64,000 bases of DNA, from positions 62,001 through 126,000 of the forward strand of contig NZ_CP123923.1 in assembly GCF_030450125.1 (NCBI RefSeq), in the 5' to 3' direction. The DNA is from Streptomyces sp. WP-1 (GTDB taxonomy: Bacteria; Actinomycetota; Actinomycetes; Streptomycetales; Streptomycetaceae). Of this stretch, positions 25,383 through 34,257 are shown piece after piece; within the stretch, counting starts at the first letter, position 1; each line of letters begins with the position of its first letter. Below the pieces are notes generated by a model. It was given only the letters and a program-made list of their open reading frames with translations. It was not told the origin of the DNA and did not search any database. The position numbers and the translations under genes are program-made.

Positions 25383-28300
25383 CCGTGACTCGACCGCGCA
25401 CCGTCGCCGACCGGCTGGCCCGGCTGACGCCCGAGCAGCGGGCGGCCCTCCAGCGCCGACTGCGGCACGCGGAGGAGGGCCCGGCCGCCGAGCCTGAACT
25501 CACCCGGCGCTCCGGCGACCGCTCCGTCTTTCCGCTGGGCCTTGACCAGGAGCGCATCTGGATCCTCGACCAGCTCGATCCCGGCCGGCACACGTACAAC
25601 ATCAGCACCGGGCTGCGGTTCAAGGGCGCCTTCGACGAGGAGGCGTTCCGGGCGGCCGTCACCGCGCTGGTGCGCCGCCACGAACTGCTGCGCTCCCGCG
25701 TGGAGGTCCGTGACGGCCTGCCGGTGCTGCGGGTGAGCGAGGAGTTCGCGACGCCGGTCGAGTTCCTCGACCTGCGGGCCGAGCCGGACACCGTCGCACA
25801 GACCGTGCGGGAGCTGGTGCGGCGGCCGTTCGACCTCGCCGCCGGCGGACTGCTGCGGGTGGTCGTGGTGCGCGCCGCGGACGACGAGTACCAGGTGATC
25901 GAGACGATGCACCACTCGGTGACCGACCAGTGGTCGTTCGTCCGCCTCAACCGGGAACTCCTGGAGCACTACCGCGCGGCCCGCGAGCACCGTCTGGCAC
26001 AGGTGCCCGAACTCCCCGTGCAGTACGGCGACTTCGCCGTCTGGCAGCGGCAGTGCTTCACCGGTGACCGCCGCCGGACGCACCGCGACTTCTGGCGCGC
26101 CCACCTGGAGGGCGTGCCGCCGCATCTGCCGCTGCCCTACGACGCGCCCCCGGAGGGCCGCGGGCACGAGGGCAGGCACCACTACTTCCGGCTCGACGAC
26201 GGGCTCAGCGCCGCCTTCCTGGCGATGTGCCGCTCCGCACGGCTGACCCTGTCCGACGCGCTGCTGGCCGTCTACGTGGGCCTGCTGCACGAGGAGACCG
26301 CGTCGCGTGACATCGTCGTCGGCCTGCCGAGCGCGACCCGCGGCCGGCCCGAGACCCACGACCTGATCGGCTTCCTGCTGACCAACGTCCCGCTGCGCGC
26401 CAGGCTGCCCGCCGACCCGACGCCGACGCAGATCCTGCACGTGGTGCGGCAGGCCTCGGCCGCCGTCGCCGACCACCGTGAAGTGCCCTTCAGCGAGATC
26501 GTCGACGCGGTGTCGCCCGAGCGGAGTCTCGACCGGTATCCCTTGTTGCAGACCATGCACCTCGTGCTGGACTTCGACGACACCGTGGTCCGGGTGCCCG
26601 ACGCCGAGGTGCACGGCGTCGAGGTCGAGGACGGCGTGTCGCCGATGGACATCACGGTCGGCTGGTGGCGGGCGGGTGACCGGATGTACGGGCGGTTCGA
26701 GTACCGCACCGAGCTGTTCATGGACGCCACCGTCGACCGGCTCGTCGGGCGTCTCCTGGAACTGGTACGGGTCTTCGTGGAGCGGCCGGACGAACCGTTG
26801 CGCGCCCGTGCCGCGGCTCCCGCCCCCGCCCCCGCGCGGACCGCCGCGGCGGCGCCCGCGGCCCCCGCTCCGGTGGATCCGGGCGAGCTGCGCCGGATCG
26901 CGGCGGTCTGGCGGGAGGTGCTGGGCACCGAGCCGGGCCCGGACGACAACTTCTTCGAGTGCGGCGGTACGTCCCTGACGGCGGTCCGGCTGGCCCACGC
27001 GCTGCGCGGGGCCGGGTTCGCCCTCACCGCCCGGCAGCTGTTCCGCGCCCCCACCATGCGCGGTCAACTGGCTCTGGCCCAACCGGAGTCGGCCGCTGTC
27101 CGGGGCGGTGCCGAGACGGTGGAGGGGGCGGTCAGCCCCGAGCAGGAGGATCTGCTGGAGGGCGGCCTGCCGCGCCCGGAGCTGTGGGCGCACAGCCTGG
27201 TGCTCACCGCCGCCCGGCCGCTGGACCCCGAGTGGCTGGCCGTGGTCGTCAAACGGGTGGCGGCCGCCCATCCCGGCCTGTGCTCGGCGTTCCGGCGCGC
27301 GGACACCGGCTGGCGTGCGGACGCCACGGATCGCCGGCTGTGGCGCGTCGAGGCGCCGGGCACCGATCCGGCCGCGGTGGCGGCCGCCCACCGGGCCGCC
27401 TTCGACCTGCGCGAGGGACCGCTGTTCGCGGCCTCCCTGATCCCCGGCGAACCGGACCGGATCGTCCTGACCGCACACCACCTGGTCGTGGACGGTCTGT
27501 CCTGGCAGATCCTGGTGGACGACCTCGACCGGGCCTATCACGGCGCCCGGCCGGCCGCCGAGGCCCGGCACCCGTCGGCGTACGCGGCCGCCTGGCGCGA
27601 CCACGACGTGCGAGGCCAACGCGACTACTGGCGGTACCAGTTGGCGGGTGCCGCTCCCCTGGGCTGCCGCACCGGCGGGCCGGACCGGATCGGCGGCGAG
27701 ACGGCGTACCGGGTGCTCGCGGCGATACCGTCGGGCGCGGACGCCGCGGACCGGCCGGCCACGGCGCTGACGGCGGTCGCCAGGGCCACCCGGCCCTGGT
27801 TCGGCGGCCGGGACGTCGTCCTCGATCTCATCGCCCCCGGGCGGGAGTTGCCGCCCGTCGACGGCTGGGATCCGGGCCGCGCCGTGGGCTTCTACGCCAC
27901 CAGCCACCCGCTGCGCCTCCCCTTCGCCGACGACCCCGGCCGCCACCTGGGGCAGGTGGGCCGCGCCCTGGACGCCGTACCGGACGGTGGCAAGGGCTAT
28001 CTGGCGCTGCGCTGGTCCGCCGATCCCGAGGTGCGCCGCGAGGCCGCCGGCTGGGGACGGGCCGAACTGTCCTTCAACTACCTGGGGACGCTGCTCGCGG
28101 GCGCGGAGAGCGGGCGGTTGTTCACCGTCGGCGAGCAGATCGGGCCTTCGGGGAACGACGACGCCACGCGCTACCACGCCGTCGCCGTCCTCTTCGAAAC
28201 CGACGGCGAACAAGCCGTGTTCACCTGGAAGTTCGACCCGGAGGCCGTCGACGGGGCGGCCGTGCGGGCCGCTGCGGCCGGCGCCGCCGAGGAGTTCACC

Positions 28301-28414
28301 CGGCTGGCCGGGCAGCGCGGTGCCCAGCCGCCCTCGACGGCGGGCATGTCCCTGCACGAAGTGAACCGCATGCTCGCCGAACTGACCCGAGAGAAGAAGA
28401 GCCCTACCGCATGA
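25379..28414 (+). CDS. A-less NRPS protein C-PCP-E
   Basis: A protein of 1011 residues, overlapping the monooxygenase gene by four bases. It opens with RLARLTPEQRAALQRRLR, nearly the same leader as the monooxygenase. The condensation domain (about 50-465) has MHHSVTDQWS near 178; its His-His-Asp is intact and Gly is Gln. After a Pro/Ala linker comes a PCP, FFECGGTSLTAV (about 528). The rest (about 575-985) is an epimerisation domain with TAHHLVVDGLSW (about 702) and LSFNYLG (about 898), both intact. There is no A domain between C and PCP, so the carrier must be loaded in trans, probably by the enzyme at 10555. An E domain normally feeds a downstream DCL condensation domain or TE; none follows. 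Confidence 0.9.
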   Translation: MTVTRPRTVADRLARLTPEQRAALQRRLRHAEEGPAAEPELTRRSGDRSVFPLGLDQERIWILDQLDPGRHTYNISTGLRFKGAFDEEAFRAAVTALVRRHELLRSRVEVRDGLPVLRVSEEFATPVEFLDLRAEPDTVAQTVRELVRRPFDLAAGGLLRVVVVRAADDEYQVIETMHHSVTDQWSFVRLNRELLEHYRAAREHRLAQVPELPVQYGDFAVWQRQCFTGDRRRTHRDFWRAHLEGVPPHLPLPYDAPPEGRGHEGRHHYFRLDDGLSAAFLAMCRSARLTLSDALLAVYVGLLHEETASRDIVVGLPSATRGRPETHDLIGFLLTNVPLRARLPADPTPTQILHVVRQASAAVADHREVPFSEIVDAVSPERSLDRYPLLQTMHLVLDFDDTVVRVPDAEVHGVEVEDGVSPMDITVGWWRAGDRMYGRFEYRTELFMDATVDRLVGRLLELVRVFVERPDEPLRARAAAPAPAPARTAAAAPAAPAPVDPGELRRIAAVWREVLGTEPGPDDNFFECGGTSLTAVRLAHALRGAGFALTARQLFRAPTMRGQLALAQPESAAVRGGAETVEGAVSPEQEDLLEGGLPRPELWAHSLVLTAARPLDPEWLAVVVKRVAAAHPGLCSAFRRADTGWRADATDRRLWRVEAPGTDPAAVAAAHRAAFDLREGPLFAASLIPGEPDRIVLTAHHLVVDGLSWQILVDDLDRAYHGARPAAEARHPSAYAAAWRDHDVRGQRDYWRYQLAGAAPLGCRTGGPDRIGGETAYRVLAAIPSGADAADRPATALTAVARATRPWFGGRDVVLDLIAPGRELPPVDGWDPGRAVGFYATSHPLRLPFADDPGRHLGQVGRALDAVPDGGKGYLALRWSADPEVRREAAGWGRAELSFNYLGTLLAGAESGRLFTVGEQIGPSGNDDATRYHAVAVLFETDGEQAVFTWKFDPEAVDGAAVRAAAAGAAEEFTRLAGQRGAQPPSTAGMSLHEVNRMLAELTREKKSPTA

Positions 28415-29715
28415 CATCGACGACCACCCGTGACAGGCGCCCCCTCACCGCGCTGGTGACGGCGAACTACCTGTCCTGGATCGGCAACACCATGACCTTG
28501 GTCGCGGTGCCGCTCTACGTGCTCCAGATCTCGTCCAGCGCCACCGAGGCGGGCGCGGCGGGGTTCGCCAACGCGCTGCCCATGATCGTGGCCGGCCTCG
28601 CCGGGGGCGTGATCGCCGACCGGGTCGGCCCGAAGCGCACCAGTGTGGTCGCCGACCTGGCCGCCGGGGCGTGCATGGCCGCGGTGCCGTTGCTGCACGG
28701 CACGGTGGGTCTGGCGCTGCCGGCCCTGATGGCGTTGCTGTTCCTGCGCACCCTCGCCGACGCGCCGGGCGCCGCGGCCCGGCTGGCGCTGCTGCCCCGG
28801 GTGACCGCCCGCGGGCAAGTGCGCTCGGACACCGCCAACTCGCTGTTCGCCTCGGCCCAGCGGGTGGCGTTCGTGGTCGGTCCGCCGCTCGCCGCGCTGA
28901 TGGCGGGCCTGACCGGTCCGACCGCCGTGCTCTACGTGGACGCGGGCACATTCCTCGCCTCGGCCCTGCTGATCATGGCGGTGCCGGGCGGGGAACCGGC
29001 CGCGCGCTCCCGGAAGGCGGAGCCGGGCGACACGGCGGAGCCCGCCGGGGCCCGTCCGGGCCTGCTGCGAGAGGTCACCGAGGGCGCGCGCTACATCCTG
29101 CGCACCCCGGTGCTGGCGGCCATCATCAGCGTGGTGGTGTGCACCAACTTCCTGGACGACGCGCTGACTCCGGTGGTGCTGCCGGTCTACAGCCGTGAAC
29201 TGCTGGGCGGCGAGCGGGCGGTGGGGCTGCTGCTGGCGGCCAACGGCATCGGCGCGGTCGTCGGATCGTTCGCCTACGCCCCGGCGAGCCGCAGGCTGCT
29301 GGCCAACCGGTGGGCGACCTTCGTGGGCTGCTTCGCGCTGATCTGCGCCGCCCGGCTGGCCATGGTCGCCGAACCCGGGCTGTGGATCATGCTGGCGATC
29401 ACCTTCGCCATCGGACTGGCCAGCGGACCGGTCAACCCCCTCGTCACCGGCGTCGTGGAGCGCTCCACCCCGCCGGACGCGCTGGGCCGGGTCTGGGGTG
29501 CGGTGATGGCCATGGCCTTCGCCGCCGCGCCGGTCGGCATCTTCGCCACGGGCTGGCTCGCCCAGAACATCGGCCTGCGCCCCACCCTCGGACTGTTCGG
29601 CGGCCTGTACGTGCTGCTCATCTGCTACGTGGTCAGGAACCGCCCGCTGCGGGGCCTCGCCGGGCCCGTGGAGGCAGGTACACGGGTCTCCGAGGACGCG
29701 GCGACGACCGGCTGA
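28411..29715 (+). CDS. MFS exporter of the biosynthetic cluster
   Basis: A protein of 434 residues; ATG 28411 overlaps the C-PCP-E stop by four bases, placing it in the biosynthetic operon. It has about 12 hydrophobic helices, beginning TALVTANYLSWIGNTMTLVAVPLYVL, and the loop-2/3 motif IADRVGPKR typical of MFS drug exporters. A hydrophilic loop near residues 190-220 splits the two halves. The likely role is secretion of, and self-resistance to, the peptide-polyketide product. It resembles macrolide-efflux and enterobactin-exporter-like (EntS/MFS_3) transporters. Confidence 0.88.
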   Translation: MTSTTTRDRRPLTALVTANYLSWIGNTMTLVAVPLYVLQISSSATEAGAAGFANALPMIVAGLAGGVIADRVGPKRTSVVADLAAGACMAAVPLLHGTVGLALPALMALLFLRTLADAPGAAARLALLPRVTARGQVRSDTANSLFASAQRVAFVVGPPLAALMAGLTGPTAVLYVDAGTFLASALLIMAVPGGEPAARSRKAEPGDTAEPAGARPGLLREVTEGARYILRTPVLAAIISVVVCTNFLDDALTPVVLPVYSRELLGGERAVGLLLAANGIGAVVGSFAYAPASRRLLANRWATFVGCFALICAARLAMVAEPGLWIMLAITFAIGLASGPVNPLVTGVVERSTPPDALGRVWGAVMAMAFAAAPVGIFATGWLAQNIGLRPTLGLFGGLYVLLICYVVRNRPLRGLAGPVEAGTRVSEDAATTG

Positions 29716-29720
29716 CGCCG

Positions 29721-29735
29721 CGCCCGAACCGGGCG
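29721..29735. terminator. Small hairpin after the exporter gene
   Basis: CGCCCG-AAC-CGGGCG lies six bases past the exporter stop. It is short but well placed to end the long plus-strand operon before the separately started gene at 29798. Confidence 0.4.
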
Positions 29736-29797
29736 GCACGGTTTCGCCACACGCGCAAAGACCACCGCCCGGCGGGGCCTCACCCTAGCCTCCTGAC

Positions 29798-30784
29798 ATG
29801 CAGTCACCGATCGTTTCCGTACAGGCCCAACCGCGAGACGCCGCCTCCTGGACCGCGCTGGCCCGGCGCGCGGAGGCAGGGGGGTACGACGCGCTGCTCG
29901 CGGCCGACCACCCGGGCACCGCCGCCTCCCCGTTCGTCGCGCTGGCCGCCGCGGCGGCGGTCACCGAACGCCTCGGCGTGGGCTCCTACGTCTCCCACGC
30001 GGGGGTGCGCGAGCCGCTGCTGCTGGCGTCGGACGTCGCGACCCTGGACCTCGTCTCCGGCGGACGCGCGCGCCTGGCCCTGGGCGCGGGCCACACCCCG
30101 GCCGAGTGGGAGATGCTGGGCGGGCGGCGGCCGGACGTGGCGGGGCGCGTCCGGCGCTTCCAGGTCGTGGCCGAAGCCTGCCGCGCGCTCCTCGCGGGCG
30201 AGACCGTCACCCTCGACGGCCCCGAGGCGCGCGCCCACCAGGCCCGGCTCACCGGGCCGCGCCCGGTCCGGGGCGATGTGCCGTTCACCTTCGGGGGCGG
30301 CAACACCGCGCTGCTGCGCTGGGCGGGGGCGCACGCGGACGCCGTGGGCCTGAGCGGGCTGGGCCGCACCCTGCCCGACGGCCACACGCACGAGGCGCGC
30401 TGGAACGCCGAGGACATCGACCGCCAGGTCGACCTGATCCAACAGGGCGCCGCCGGCCGGTCCACCGCCCCGGCGCGCGAAGCACTGGTCCAGATGGTGG
30501 AGGTCACCGACGACGCCGAGGCCGCGGCCCACCGCATCGCCGGGCAAATGAACTGCTCCGCGGCCGACGTGCTCGCCTCGCCCTACGCATGGATCGGCAC
30601 GGCGCGGGAGATCACGGGCGCCCTGGACGAGCACCGGCGCCGCTGGGGCATCACCCGCTACGTCGTCCGCGAGTCGCACCTGGACGCGGTGGACCGCGTG
30701 CGCGCCCACTTCGCGGAAGATGGCGGTGCGGCCGTTATCGAAGGCGGGCAGAAGGTGACGAACAAGGTGACGAACAACTCCTAG
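29798..30784 (+). CDS. LLM-class (F420/FMN) oxidoreductase
   Basis: A protein of 328 residues; ATG 29798 is 82 bases after the exporter gene. The luciferase-like barrel shows ADHPGTAASPFVALAAAA, GSYVSHAGVREPLLLASDVATLD, SGGRARLALGAG and TFGGGNTALLRWAG, closest in style to F420-dependent LLM oxidoreductases. It is not related closely to the monooxygenase at 24237 and lacks the docking-like leader. It could perform a tailoring oxidation or reduction on the released product, or be an unrelated neighbour. The separate transcription unit makes cluster membership uncertain. The C-terminus ends in a repeated KVTNKVTN. Confidence 0.75.
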   Translation: MQSPIVSVQAQPRDAASWTALARRAEAGGYDALLAADHPGTAASPFVALAAAAAVTERLGVGSYVSHAGVREPLLLASDVATLDLVSGGRARLALGAGHTPAEWEMLGGRRPDVAGRVRRFQVVAEACRALLAGETVTLDGPEARAHQARLTGPRPVRGDVPFTFGGGNTALLRWAGAHADAVGLSGLGRTLPDGHTHEARWNAEDIDRQVDLIQQGAAGRSTAPAREALVQMVEVTDDAEAAAHRIAGQMNCSAADVLASPYAWIGTAREITGALDEHRRRWGITRYVVRESHLDAVDRVRAHFAEDGGAAVIEGGQKVTNKVTNNS

Positions 30785-31172
30785 CCGAGGCTCATTCGAC
30801 GACGCGCAGGGCGCCAGCAGAGGCGGCCGACCGGCATGCGCGAGCGGGCGGCGGCCGGGACCACGCCTGTGGACGCCCCGTGTCGGGGGGCTCGGATCAT
30901 GACCACTCGCCGTGTCTTCCGCTCCGTCGGCCCTGACGGCCGTCGCCACCGCTGCCCTCTCACTGGCCGTCTGCCGGAGCGGAGGCCAAGGACGCCGCTA
31001 CCGGTGGACCGTCGCCGGACCCGGACTGTTCATCGGCAACGTCCTGCGCCCGGACGACGAACTCGAACGGCTCCGCACAGGTCACCGGGCCGTGCTCCTC
31101 GAACACGTCGGCCGACTCGCGCCGAGGCGGTGCACCGGGCGCGGAGCGCTGGTCGCTCCCCGCCTGCCGGGG
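30785..31172. other. Gap at the right edge of the cluster, no gene seen
   Basis: About 390 bases between the LLM gene and the convergent lipoprotein gene. Open frames here have no ribosome sites or recognisable motifs, and no strong hairpin was found. Confidence 0.4.
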
Positions 31173-31409
31173 TCACCGGTCCGCGGCGCTGGTGGCGTCC
31201 CGGTCCGCGGCGGCCGCCGCGAACTCGGCCGCGTCCAGCCTGCCTTCCATCTCGTCGTAGCCCGAGGGGGCGCCGGTGGCGGCCGGTGCCGACGGGGAGG
31301 CGCCCGGTGCCTTGGGCGACGGGGCGTCGTCCTGGTGCGAGCAGCCCGTGGCAAAGGCCACCAGGACGGCGGCCGTCCCCGCGGCCCGGACCGGCCACCG
31401 GCTCCGCAT
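31173..31409 (-). CDS. Small lipoprotein, downstream gene of the two-component operon
   Basis: A protein of 78 residues. ATG 31409 shares one base with the stop of the gene before it (TGATG). A basic start and hydrophobic stretch end in AFATGC, a lipobox-like cleavage site, followed by an extracellular segment rich in Pro, Ala and Ser and then an acidic alpha-helical tail (EGRLDAAEFAAAAADRD). It should be anchored to the outer face of the membrane. No family is recognised. Its coupling to the secreted protein and sensor genes suggests a partner or target of that system. Confidence 0.65.
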   Translation of the reverse strand: MRSRWPVRAAGTAAVLVAFATGCSHQDDAPSPKAPGASPSAPAATGAPSGYDEMEGRLDAAEFAAAAADRDATSAADR

Positions 31410-31813
31410 CAGCTCGCCGCCTTCCCGTCGTCGTTCTTCTGGCACCACGTCTTGACGGCCGCCATGTCCTTCTGCCGCTGCTGCAAGGTGGTGCGCAGCG
31501 TCTTGCGGAAGGTCAGCCGGTTCTGGAGGTAGGTGGCGATCTCGGTGTGCCCGGCCTTCTTCGCGTTGTCCACACGCTTCTCCAGCCGCGCCACCGAACC
31601 GCGCGTACCCGCCTTGGCGTCAAGTCGCTTCAGGGCCCGCTCGACGCGCCGGTCGACCTTGGGCAGCCGCTTGCACAACGCCTTCGCCCCGTCACCGGAC
31701 GGACCCGCCGAGGAGGTGCCGTCGGCGGCGGCCGCCGCTGTCGCCGAGCCCGCCAGCACGGCTGTCACGGCCACACCGGCGAGCAGGGTGCGCGTGCGTC
31801 GTCGTCCGTTCAT
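31409..31813 (-). CDS. Small secreted protein, likely helical
   Basis: A protein of 134 residues; ATG 31813 follows GGAGAGG. Residues 1-29 are a signal peptide (RRRTRTLLAGVAVTAVLAG...AAAA). The mature part is highly basic and helical with two cysteines (ALCKRL and KTWCQK) that could form one disulfide. It has a regular charged pattern (VDRRVERALKRLDAK; SVARLEKRVDNAKK), consistent with a small extracytoplasmic helical bundle. No family recognised. It lies 56 bases after the histidine-kinase gene in the same direction. Confidence 0.7.
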   Translation of the reverse strand: MNGRRRTRTLLAGVAVTAVLAGSATAAAAADGTSSAGPSGDGAKALCKRLPKVDRRVERALKRLDAKAGTRGSVARLEKRVDNAKKAGHTEIATYLQNRLTFRKTLRTTLQQRQKDMAAVKTWCQKNDDGKAAS

Positions 31814-31869
31814 CTGCCTCTCCGTTCACTTCCCGGACGGCCACCGTCGGCCGCCCGTCGTGAGGGAGG

Positions 31870-33333
31870 CTAGGAAGGCTTCTTGGGGAAACCTTGTGAC
31901 CGGTTCGTCCCGGCGGTGCCGATCAGCCAGTCCCGCCGGCCGGGCAGTCCGCCGTCGCCCGAGGGCAGCAGCACCTCGAAGCGGGCGCCCGTCCCGCCGG
32001 GCGCGTCCGTGACGGTCACGCTCCCCCGGTGCAGCGCCGCCTGCTGGGCGACGAGGGTGAGGCCGAGCCCGGAACCGTCGCCGGCGGGGCCGCGCCGGAA
32101 GCGTTCGAAGACGGACTCGCGGGCGTCCGGGGGCACGCCCGGCCCTTGGTCGTCCACCGTGATCGTCACCAGGTCCGGTCCGCCGTGCACGCCCACCCGC
32201 ACCACGGCCCGGCCCCGGTCGTCGCGGCCGTGGGCCAGTGCGTTGCCGACCAGGTTGTCGAGCAGCATCCGCAGGCCCGGCTCCCAGCCGTGCACGGTGA
32301 CGCCGGGCGCCGCGTCCAGGCGCACGTCGGCGTCCGGTGCCGCGCGGCGCGCCCCGGCGACGGCCGCCTCGGCCAGCTCGGACACGTCGACGGCGCCCAG
32401 GGACTCCGCCTCCACCAGGTCGCCGCGCCCCAGCGCGCGCAGCATCATCAGCAGGTTGAGCAGGCGGGCGTGTTCGCCGCACAGGTCGGCCACGATCTCG
32501 TCCCGGTCGGCGGCGGGCAGGCCCGGGTGCCCGGCGAGGATGTCGAGGTTCGTGCCCATGCTCATCAGCGGGGTGCGCAGTTCGTGCGCGGCGGCCGAGG
32601 AGAAGGAGCGGGCCGTGTCGAGGGCTTCGGCGGTGCGGGCGGCCTGCTCGTCGTAGCGGGCGAGTACGGTCCGCACGGTGGCCGCCAGTTCGTCCACCTC
32701 GGTCACCCCGGTGGGCCGGTGATCGAGCCGGGCGGTGCTGGTGCGCGGGTCGAGGCCCGCGGTACGGCGGGTCAGCCGGCGCAACGGTGCCCCGGCACCG
32801 GCGGCCAGGCCCCAGGCGAGCAGCCCGGACAGCGGCGCGGCGAGCAGCGCGGTGAACAGCACGCGGCGCCGGACCAGCCGCAGTTGGGTGCGGTCGGCGG
32901 TGTCGGGCGCGAACACCCACAGCGTGCCGGTGCCGTCGGCCACCTGGACGGGCCGGGACAGGACGCGCCAGCCCCTGGCACCGTCGTGCACGGTGACCGG
33001 TGCGGTGGCGTGGGCCGGCAGCGGGGTCGCGGGGCCGGGCTGGGGTCCGCCGCGGAAGTCGGCGTCCGCCGCGGTGACGCGTACGCCGACGTCGAGGGCG
33101 GCGCTGAACAGCCGTCGTTCCCGGGTGTCGGCAACCTTGGAGCGGTCGTTCGCCGTGGCGCGCAGCAGGGCCCGGGCCTGGGGGGCGAGTGCCGCGGCGC
33201 GCTGTTTCAGATGCTGGTCCTCGGCGCGGTGCAGGTCGCGGGCGACCAGGTGCAGCAGCAGCCAGCCGGCGGCCAGGACCAGCAGCGGGACGGTGCAGCC
33301 GACGGCGAGGCCGATCCGGGTGGAGAGCCTCAC
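31870..33333 (-). CDS. Sensor histidine kinase
   Basis: A protein of 487 residues; GTG 33333 overlaps the response-regulator stop (GTGA). It has an N-terminal membrane helix (IGLAVGCTVPLLVLAAGWLLLHLV), an extracytoplasmic domain of about 110 residues and a second helix (VLFTALLAAPLSGLLAWGL). A HAMP-like linker follows, then the H-box SSAAAHELRTPL (His about 250), N-box MLLDNLVGNALAHG, a G1 box DDQGPGVP and G2 GSGLGLTLV. It is an intact class I kinase of the kind paired with OmpR regulators. The stimulus is unknown; the two small exported proteins encoded just behind it could be sensed or controlled by it. Confidence 0.92.
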   Translation of the reverse strand: MRLSTRIGLAVGCTVPLLVLAAGWLLLHLVARDLHRAEDQHLKQRAAALAPQARALLRATANDRSKVADTRERRLFSAALDVGVRVTAADADFRGGPQPGPATPLPAHATAPVTVHDGARGWRVLSRPVQVADGTGTLWVFAPDTADRTQLRLVRRRVLFTALLAAPLSGLLAWGLAAGAGAPLRRLTRRTAGLDPRTSTARLDHRPTGVTEVDELAATVRTVLARYDEQAARTAEALDTARSFSSAAAHELRTPLMSMGTNLDILAGHPGLPAADRDEIVADLCGEHARLLNLLMMLRALGRGDLVEAESLGAVDVSELAEAAVAGARRAAPDADVRLDAAPGVTVHGWEPGLRMLLDNLVGNALAHGRDDRGRAVVRVGVHGGPDLVTITVDDQGPGVPPDARESVFERFRRGPAGDGSGLGLTLVAQQAALHRGSVTVTDAPGGTGARFEVLLPSGDGGLPGRRDWLIGTAGTNRSQGFPKKPS

Positions 33334-34034
33334 CGGGCGCCCTGTTCCTCGCGGAGCACGAACCCGACCCCGCGGACCGTGTGGACGAGCCGGCCGCGCC
33401 CGCCGGTCTCCAGCTTGCGCCGCAGATAGCTGACGAAGGTGTCCACCGTGTCGGTACGCACGTCGAAGTCGTAGCCCCACACCCGCTCCAGCAGCTGGGT
33501 CCGGGTGAGTACCAGGCCCGCGTTGCGGGCGAGCACCTCCAGCAGCTCGAACTCGCGACGGGTCAGCTCCAGCGGGTGGCCGTCGCGGGTGGCGGTGCGG
33601 GCTGCCGGGTCGATCACCAGGCCCGCGACCCGCAGCGTGTCCCGGACGTCCGGGGGCCTTCGGCGCAGCAGGGCGTGCAGCCTCAGCACCAGCTCCTGGA
33701 GGGCGAAGGGTTTGACGAGATAGTCGTCGCCCCCGGCCTGGAGGCCGGCGATGCGGTCGGCGGTCTCGTCCAGCGCGGAGAGCATGAGCACCGGCAGGTC
33801 GCTGCCCTCGTCCCGGAGCCGGACGCACACGTCGATACCGCTGATGCCGGGCATGGAGACGTCCAGGACGAGCACGTCGGGAGGCGTCTCACCGATCGCG
33901 TCCAGCGCCTGGGCGCCGTCGGCGGCGGTGCGTACCGTGAAGCCGCCCAGCCGCAGCCCGCGCTCCAGCGAACGGCGGATCGCGGCGTCGTCGTCCACGA
34001 CCAGCACCGTGCCCGAGCCTGCCCCCACAGCCAT
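33330..34034 (-). CDS. OmpR/PhoB-family response regulator
   Basis: A protein of 234 residues. The receiver domain has acidic pocket VVDDD, phospho-acceptor Asp58 in LVLDVSMPG, the switch Ser in LMLSALD and Lys in YLVKPF. The C-terminal winged-helix DNA-binding domain ends in the typical VRGVGFVL. The product should activate or repress genes when phosphorylated by the kinase encoded four bases behind it. Likely direct targets include its own operon with the two exported proteins. Confidence 0.93.
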   Translation of the reverse strand: MAVGAGSGTVLVVDDDAAIRRSLERGLRLGGFTVRTAADGAQALDAIGETPPDVLVLDVSMPGISGIDVCVRLRDEGSDLPVLMLSALDETADRIAGLQAGGDDYLVKPFALQELVLRLHALLRRRPPDVRDTLRVAGLVIDPAARTATRDGHPLELTRREFELLEVLARNAGLVLTRTQLLERVWGYDFDVRTDTVDTFVSYLRRKLETGGRGRLVHTVRGVGFVLREEQGAR

Positions 34035-34257
34035 GCGCCCCTCCTCGTCGCCCGGTCGTCAGAGTACGGCGCGGCATGAGCCAGGTTCCGCCCGGACGGC
34101 CGGCTGGCGCCCAGCTTCGGGAACACCGTGCAAGTGCCCGCGATGAGCGTGTTGACGCCGATCGCCCAGAGAATCCGCAGCTGCCGATGGGTGTCGGGCC
34201 GGTGCTTATTCGCGGAGAGCAGTGTTCCTGGGACGCTGTCGCTGTCGGGGGCGTTCG

